DNA of 58,934 nucleotides from Lachnospiraceae bacterium (GTDB taxonomy: Bacteria > Bacillota > Clostridia > Lachnospirales > Lachnospiraceae). Numbering within the stretch: the stretch's first letter is position 1; every line of letters begins with the position of its first letter. The position numbers and the translations under genes are program-made. Below, piece by piece: positions 53,646 through 58,934 of this stretch. The stretch is taken from assembly GCA_017396675.1 (NCBI GenBank), contig JAFQLB010000081.1, positions 1 through 58,934 on the forward strand, written 5' to 3'. The notes under the pieces are model-generated. The model was not told the origin of the DNA. It saw nothing but the letters and a program-made list of their open reading frames with translations, and did not search any database.

Positions 53646-54490
53646 TGAAAAAACAGTATTCTGCGGGCAGCACGCTGCTCACCGCCTTTTTTGCCCTGCT
53701 TTCCGTTATCTGGATCATACCCGTTGTGGAAGTGCTGATCAACTCCTTCAAGGCCAATTCATTTGTTAATCTGGAGCCTTTTGCCCTTCCCAACGCGGAA
53801 AGCTTTGTGGGACTTGATAACTATATTAAGGGAATGACCTTTGGTAACTATCCCTTTTTGCAGTCCGTTTTTTACAGTCTGTTTATTACGGTCATGTCGG
53901 TGGCTCTGATTCTGGTATGCACGCCCATGGCAGCATGGTATATTGCTCGTGTGCAAAGTTCTTTTGCAAGGATTTTTTACTATTTGTGCCTCTTTTCCAT
54001 GATCGTGCCCTTCCAGATGGTCATGTTCACTTTGACCTTTACCGCCGACCGGCTGAAACTGAATACTCCTTATACCATTCCCTTTATTTATCTGGGGTTT
54101 GGCGCGGGACTTGCCATTTTCATGTTTACGGGCTTTATCAAGGGACTCCCACTGGAAATTGAAGAAGCAGCAGCCATTGATGGCTGCGGACCTTTGCGCA
54201 TGTTTTTTACTGTCGTCCTTCCCATGTTAAAGCCCACTTTGATCAGTGTCGGAATCCTGGAGATCATGTGGGTATGGAATGACTATCTTCTTCCGTATCT
54301 GGTACTGGATCGAACCAAGTATATGACCATTCCCATTCATGTCCAATACCTGAAGGGAAGCTACGGCACCGTTGATCTTGGCGCTACCATGGCAGTGATC
54401 ATGCTCAGTATCATTCCCATCATTGTAGTGTACATTTTCTGCCAGAAGCACATTATCAAAGGTGTTGCCGCAGGCGCCGTAAAGGGATAA
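53642..54490 (+). CDS. Sugar ABC transporter permease, MalG type
   Basis: A 282-residue integral membrane partner of the MalF-type permease. It has six predicted helices and the EAA loop EAAAIDGCGPLRMFFTVVLP. The start is GTG at 53642 (AGGAGG seven bases upstream) or the adjacent ATG at 53645. The overlap with the upstream gene implies coupled synthesis. The lacI-type gene follows 17 bases later. Confidence 0.92.
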   Translation: MMKKQYSAGSTLLTAFFALLSVIWIIPVVEVLINSFKANSFVNLEPFALPNAESFVGLDNYIKGMTFGNYPFLQSVFYSLFITVMSVALILVCTPMAAWYIARVQSSFARIFYYLCLFSMIVPFQMVMFTLTFTADRLKLNTPYTIPFIYLGFGAGLAIFMFTGFIKGLPLEIEEAAAIDGCGPLRMFFTVVLPMLKPTLISVGILEIMWVWNDYLLPYLVLDRTKYMTIPIHVQYLKGSYGTVDLGATMAVIMLSIIPIIVVYIFCQKHIIKGVAAGAVKG

Positions 54491-54507
54491 AAAGAGGAGG
54501 AACTCCC

Positions 54508-55527
54508 ATGACGATTAAGGATTTGGCAGCCCAAACCGGTTATTCCGTAGGTACGGTTTCCCGCGTTTTAAATCATCATCCCAATGTAAGCGAAAAAGCC
54601 CGGAGGGCCATTCAGGACGCTGCCATCCGCACCGGATTTCAGCCAAATGTCAATGCCAAAAACCTGAAACAACAGTATGCCACCACCATCCTTGTGGTGG
54701 TAAAAGGTACTTTCAACGAGCTTTTCAGCGAACTTCTGGAAAGCCTGCAGGGCTTTCTTGCCGATACCCGCTATCCTCTCCATGTGGATTATATGGATGA
54801 GGACAGCAATGAGGTTCTGCGGGCAGTACAGCTGTGCAGGGAAAGAAAATATCTGGGAATCTTGTTTCTGGGCGGAAACATACAGAATTTCAAACAGGAT
54901 TTTTCCAGAATCCACCTGCCCTGTGTTCTGATTACCAACAATGCCTCTTCCCTCTCCTTTCCCAATCTGTCCAGTGTATACACGGATGACAGACAGGCTG
55001 CACGATGTGCCGCAGATGCGCTTATCGCCCTGGGACATCGGCAATTTGTCATCGTCGGGGGCGATCGGGAGCTTTCCGATACCGGTCGTCTTCGTTACGA
55101 AGGGTATCTTCAATCCTTTCAGGAGCATGGCATCCAATTTGACGCAACTCTGGATTACCGGGGCGTACGTTTTTCCTATCAGGACGGTTATGACGCCACT
55201 CAGTCCCTGCTGTCCATAGGCCGCAAGTTTACTGCTCTTCTGGCAGAAGCGGACGTCATGGCTATAGGGGCGATCCGGGCACTGTGGGATCACGGTCTTC
55301 GCGTACCGGAGGATGTCTCGGTAATCGGCTTCGACGGTCTTCCCCTGGGTTCTTATCTGATCCCTCAGCTGGCTACCATCAGTCAGGATGTGAAGCAGCT
55401 GGCCAGACGCAGTGTGGAGATTCTCCTGAACAGTATTGAACAGGGCGGCGTCCCCTTGCACGAATCCATTCCTTTTCTCCTTCATCAGAGGGAAAGCACC
55501 CACAGACTGGAGGAGAATCACAATTAA
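54508..55527 (+). CDS. LacI-family transcriptional regulator
   Basis: A 339-residue regulator. The DNA-binding head is MTIKDLAAQTGYSVGTVSRV (1-20) with the hinge helix region near residue 50. The periplasmic-binding-like core includes DDRQAARCAADALIALGH and SVIGFDGLPLGSYLIPQL. It is encoded inside the operon it probably represses, through the palindrome at 51120-51135 and perhaps the distal site at 50937-50952. The inducer is likely a maltose-type sugar, from context only. Confidence 0.92.
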   Translation: MTIKDLAAQTGYSVGTVSRVLNHHPNVSEKARRAIQDAAIRTGFQPNVNAKNLKQQYATTILVVVKGTFNELFSELLESLQGFLADTRYPLHVDYMDEDSNEVLRAVQLCRERKYLGILFLGGNIQNFKQDFSRIHLPCVLITNNASSLSFPNLSSVYTDDRQAARCAADALIALGHRQFVIVGGDRELSDTGRLRYEGYLQSFQEHGIQFDATLDYRGVRFSYQDGYDATQSLLSIGRKFTALLAEADVMAIGAIRALWDHGLRVPEDVSVIGFDGLPLGSYLIPQLATISQDVKQLARRSVEILLNSIEQGGVPLHESIPFLLHQRESTHRLEENHN

Positions 55528-55545
55528 TATCAAAAGAGGTCTCTC

Positions 55546-57018
55546 ATGAGAAAAAGCGGTATTTTAATGCATATTTCATCTCTTCCCGGTCCTTACGGAA
55601 TCGGTACCTTCGGAAAATATGCCTACGACTTCATTGATTTTTTACACGCCGGCGGTCAAGCCTACTGGCAGCTTCTGCCACTCTCTCCTACGGGCTACGG
55701 AGATTCACCCTATCAATCCTTTTCCACCTTTGCCGGAAATCCCTACTTTATTGATCCGGAGCTGCTGATAGGGCAGGCGCTTCTGACCGGGAAGGAAATA
55801 CAATTCTTCAGATGGTTTGACGAGGAGGAAAAAGTAGATTTCGGATGCCTGTACAGGAATCGACCCAAAGTATTGAAGCAGGCATTTCAAAGGTTTTCTC
55901 CCGATGCAAATTATCGGAAGTTTTTAAATGACAACGCAGACTGGCTGCCCGATTATGCTCTTTTTATGGCTCTTAAGGAACACTTTAACGGCTGCTGCTG
56001 GCAGGATTGGCCGGAAGAATTCCGTTTGCGCCGTCCCGAAACGCTTGAACAATATCGTCAAACATCGGCTGGGGAAATTGAGTTTCAGTATTTTCTCCAA
56101 TATGAGTTTTATCTGCAATGGACAAACCTGCGACGCTACGCCTCGGAAAAAGGAATTCGCATCATTGGTGATGTTCCCATCTATGTACCTCTGGACTCCG
56201 CCGACGTATGGTCCAATTACCAATTGTTCCAGCTGGATGACCACAGGCGGCCCGCACGGGTGGCGGGCTGTCCTCCGGATTCCTTTTCCGCTAACGGACA
56301 GCTTTGGGGCAATCCGCTGTATGACTGGAACAAAATTCATGAAACCGGCTATGAATGGTGGATCCGAAGACTGAAGGCTGCCGCGCAGCGATATGATGTG
56401 ATTCGACTGGATCATTTTCGCGGTTTCGAGGGCTATTGGTCTGTACCCGCCGATGAGAGCACGGCCATCAACGGCAAATGGGCGCCAGGTCCAGGCAGGG
56501 AGTTTATCCAAACCATTCAGCAGGCATTGCCGGATACGGAGTTTATCGCGGAGGATCTGGGATTCCTGACACCGGAAGTAAAGCAATTGCAGCAAGACTC
56601 CGGATGGCCCGGTATGAAAGTCATACAATTTGCCTTTGACAGCAGAGAGGCGGGAGATTATCTTCCCCATCTCTATCCCGTAAACTCCGTCTGCTATTCC
56701 GGCACTCATGATAATCTCACTTTAAAGCAGTGGTTTTCCGACGCTGCACCAAAGGATGTGCAGAGTGCCAAGGCTTATCTTGGTCTGCACCGGGAGGAGG
56801 GTCTGGTCTGGGGCATGATCCGAGGCTGCATGGGAAGTGTTTCCAGGCTTTGCATCATTCAAATGCAGGATTATCTGGAACTGGGCAAAGAAGCCAGAAT
56901 GAACACTCCCGGACTTCTCAGCAAGCAAAACTGGACCTGGAGGGCCGGTGCCGATATGTTCAGTGACCGGCTGGCGCAAAAAATCCGTACCATAACAGAA
57001 CGATACGGACGATTATGA
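55546..57018 (+). CDS. malQ: 4-alpha-glucanotransferase
   Basis: A 490-residue GH77 amylomaltase that transfers glucan segments between maltodextrins. Conserved blocks are HISSLPGPYGIGTFG, YWQLLPLSPTGYGDSPYQS, IIGDVPIYVPLDSADVW, the nucleophile region VIRLDHFRGFEGYW, the acid in FIAEDLGFLTPEV and YSGTHDNLT. It is last in the sugar operon and links imported oligosaccharides to the phosphorylase encoded convergently. Confidence 0.95.
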   Translation: MRKSGILMHISSLPGPYGIGTFGKYAYDFIDFLHAGGQAYWQLLPLSPTGYGDSPYQSFSTFAGNPYFIDPELLIGQALLTGKEIQFFRWFDEEEKVDFGCLYRNRPKVLKQAFQRFSPDANYRKFLNDNADWLPDYALFMALKEHFNGCCWQDWPEEFRLRRPETLEQYRQTSAGEIEFQYFLQYEFYLQWTNLRRYASEKGIRIIGDVPIYVPLDSADVWSNYQLFQLDDHRRPARVAGCPPDSFSANGQLWGNPLYDWNKIHETGYEWWIRRLKAAAQRYDVIRLDHFRGFEGYWSVPADESTAINGKWAPGPGREFIQTIQQALPDTEFIAEDLGFLTPEVKQLQQDSGWPGMKVIQFAFDSREAGDYLPHLYPVNSVCYSGTHDNLTLKQWFSDAAPKDVQSAKAYLGLHREEGLVWGMIRGCMGSVSRLCIIQMQDYLELGKEARMNTPGLLSKQNWTWRAGADMFSDRLAQKIRTITERYGRL

Positions 57019-57058
57019 TTTCTGCCTCAGGCCTGTCCGGCGGTTTGCATAACAATGA

Positions 57059-57091
57059 ATGGGGGACTGTCTCTTTCTGACAGTCCCCCAT
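57059..57091. terminator. Convergent hairpin between malQ and glgP
   Basis: A perfect 13-bp stem (57059-57071 with 57079-57091) around a 7-base loop. It lies between converging genes and lacks a strong T-tract on either side. Confidence 0.55.
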
Positions 57092-57115
57092 CATCTGCCT
57101 TTTAATCGGCTGTTT

Positions 57116-58934
57116 TTATTCCGAAAGTATCACCCTGTCCAAATGCCAGATATCATCCACGTACTCCTGTATGGTTCTGTCGGAGGTAAATTTACCGCAG
57201 CAGGCTACGTTCAGAATCGCGCTTTTTGCCCATGCCGCTTCATCCATGTAGGCAGCTTCAACCCTTTTCTGTGCTTCTGCATAGGCCTTAAAATCCTTCA
57301 GGATAAAATAACGGTCTGCCACAGAGCTTTCCAGGGTATTTAACAGGGAGTTGTACAGCGGTCTGAACAGTTCCGGATCATCCTTGGAATAAGTACCGTT
57401 GATCAGCTGCATCAATACCTTTCTGATATCCGCATCATGGTTGAAGATCTCCATGGGATCATAACCGCCCTGATTCTCATAGCGGATGACTTCCTCGGAA
57501 CGCAGACCGAAGATGAAAGCATTTTCTTCTCCCACCTCTTCCACAATTTCCACATTGGCTCCGTCCATAGTTCCAAGGGTAATGGCTCCGTTCAGCATGA
57601 ATTTCATATTGCCGGTACCGGAGGCCTCCTTGCTGGCGGTGGAAATCTGCTCCGATACATCTGCTGCCGCAAAGATCCATTCCGCGTTGGAAACACGGTA
57701 ATTTTCAATAAATACTACCTTCATTTTTCCCTGTAATTCAGGATCCTTGTTGATCACCTCCGCCACGGCGTTGATCAGCTTGATGGTGAGCTTGGCCGTC
57801 TTATAGCCTGCGGCCGCTTTTGCCCCGAAAATAAAGGTTCTGGGATAAAATTCCATATCCGGATTATCCTTCAGCTGATTGTACAGGTACATCACATGCA
57901 ATATGTTCAGCAGCTGTCTCTTGTACTCGTGCAGTCTCTTTACCTGTACATCAAAGATGGAACGAGGGTCCACTTCAATGCCGTTATGCTCTCTGATATA
58001 GGATGCCAGACGCACTTTATTTCGATATTTTATATTCATAAATTCATGCTGGGATTTTGCATCCTCTGCATAAAGTGCCAGCTTGTCAATCGCAGAAAGG
58101 TCAGTAATCCAGTCACTTCCCACCTTTTCAGTTACCCAGTTTGCCAGCAGTGGATTGCCGTGAAGCAGGAAACGTCTCTGGGTAATTCCATTGGTTTTAT
58201 TGTTGAACTTCTCCGGCATCATTTCATAGAAATCCCGAAGCTCCTGTTTCTTTAAGATTTCTGTATGCAGGCGGGCTACACCATTTACGGAATGCCCTGC
58301 TGCAATAGCCAGATGTGCCATTTTTACCTGACCGTCATAAACAATTGCCATTTTCGCAATCTTGTTCTGGTCACCTGGATATTTTTCCTGTATTTTCAAA
58401 ATAAATCTGCGGTTAATTTCTTCCACAATCTGATATATACGGGGAAGCAGTCTGGAGAACAGCTCAATAGGCCATTTTTCCAGAGCTTCTGACATAATTG
58501 TATGGTTTGTATAAGCACAGGTCTTTGTCGTCACTTCCCATGCTTCATCCCATGTGAGATAATATTCATCCATTAACACACGCATCAATTCTGCTACTGC
58601 TACGGTAGGATGGGTATCATTTAACTGGAATACTGCTTTTTCATGGAACTTACGTACATCTGAATGGTTTCTCATATATTTTGCAACAGCTTCCTGCACT
58701 GATGCAGAAATAAAGAAATACTGCTGTTTCAGACGCAGCTCATTTCCCGCATAATGATTGTCATTGGGATATAATACTTCTACAATATTTCTTGCCAGAT
58801 TTTCCTGCTCAACTGCCTTGCGGTAGTCACCTTTATCAAAAGAATCCAGCTGGAAGCATTCTACCGGCTGTGCATCCCAGATACGAAGTGTATTTACGAT
58901 ACCGTTTCCGTATCCCACAATGGGCAGGTCATAG
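57116..58934 (-). CDS. glgP: Glycogen/maltodextrin phosphorylase, 5' end outside window
   Basis: The last 605 residues of a GT35 phosphorylase that releases glucose-1-phosphate from alpha-1,4-glucans. The frame stays open to the window end, where it reads YDLPIVGYGNGIVNTLR, so about 200 N-terminal residues are missing. Visible are FQLNDTHPTVAVAELMR, NGITQRRFL, RLHEYKRQLLNILH and the pyridoxal phosphate lysine in EASGTGNMKFMLNGAITLG. It complements malQ and the glgC, glgD and glgB genes elsewhere in the window. Confidence 0.96.
   Translation of the reverse strand, partial: YDLPIVGYGNGIVNTLRIWDAQPVECFQLDSFDKGDYRKAVEQENLARNIVEVLYPNDNHYAGNELRLKQQYFFISASVQEAVAKYMRNHSDVRKFHEKAVFQLNDTHPTVAVAELMRVLMDEYYLTWDEAWEVTTKTCAYTNHTIMSEALEKWPIELFSRLLPRIYQIVEEINRRFILKIQEKYPGDQNKIAKMAIVYDGQVKMAHLAIAAGHSVNGVARLHTEILKKQELRDFYEMMPEKFNNKTNGITQRRFLLHGNPLLANWVTEKVGSDWITDLSAIDKLALYAEDAKSQHEFMNIKYRNKVRLASYIREHNGIEVDPRSIFDVQVKRLHEYKRQLLNILHVMYLYNQLKDNPDMEFYPRTFIFGAKAAAGYKTAKLTIKLINAVAEVINKDPELQGKMKVVFIENYRVSNAEWIFAAADVSEQISTASKEASGTGNMKFMLNGAITLGTMDGANVEIVEEVGEENAFIFGLRSEEVIRYENQGGYDPMEIFNHDADIRKVLMQLINGTYSKDDPELFRPLYNSLLNTLESSVADRYFILKDFKAYAEAQKRVEAAYMDEAAWAKSAILNVACCGKFTSDRTIQEYVDDIWHLDRVILSE

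Overview
The window reads as chromosomal DNA of an anaerobic, spore-forming Clostridia, most likely a Lachnospiraceae gut bacterium. The evidence is the sporulation genes (spoVT, spoVG, spoIIQ-like, spoIID-like), the GlgC/GlgD glycogen pair, a DUF1836 gene, a typical clostridial ECF sigma/anti-sigma pair, low-GC intergenic DNA and strong AGGAGG ribosome sites. No rRNA operon, intact phage or CRISPR array was seen.

Layout. 1-1800 is an accessory strip beside a tRNA-Gln gene: a partial AbiGi-type abortive-infection gene, a MntA/HepT (MNT/HEPN) toxin-antitoxin pair and a scrap of a tyrosine integrase. Both defence modules start from near-identical promoter segments. 2.1-11.5 kb holds bcp-yaaA, pncB with a DUF362 gene, spoVT, a glgB-malic enzyme-tag operon and a ferredoxin. 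11.7-16.8 kb holds a REC-GGDEF-EAL protein and an envelope-stress operon (VWA lipoprotein, ECF sigma, anti-sigma) with its own ECF-type promoter. 16.9-23.8 kb carries pth-mfd, spoVG and glgC-glgD. 24.2-29.2 kb carries murC, a double array of DnaA-box-like 9-mers, dnaD-like and dnaC-like genes and prs. 29.2-37.3 kb carries spoIID, spoIIQ, a GH9-like lipoprotein, ddl and murF (all minus), plus an EF-hand-like protein and a DegV protein. 37.5-40.8 kb is a DUF1836 gene with a probably leaderless start, followed by an unrecognised 911-residue protein. 40.9-50.8 kb carries a CobW GTPase, a secondary alcohol dehydrogenase, tRNA-Val, pyruvate carboxylase, an amidohydrolase and a YbhJ-type hydratase. 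51-58.9 kb is a LacI-controlled sugar ABC transporter operon ending in malQ, convergent with a partial glgP.

How the genes fit together. Storage-polysaccharide metabolism recurs across the window: glgC/glgD make ADP-glucose, glgB branches, glgP and malQ degrade and remodel, and the ABC operon probably imports malto-oligosaccharides. Only a glycogen synthase is absent here. Peptidoglycan precursor synthesis (murC, ddl, murF) sits next to engulfment genes. The least explained elements are the 911-residue protein, the DnaA-box arrays, the duplicated defence promoter and the degenerate cell-wall enzymes (GH9-like, SpoIIQ-like, SpoIID-like).

All family assignments come from reading the translations. 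No database search was run.
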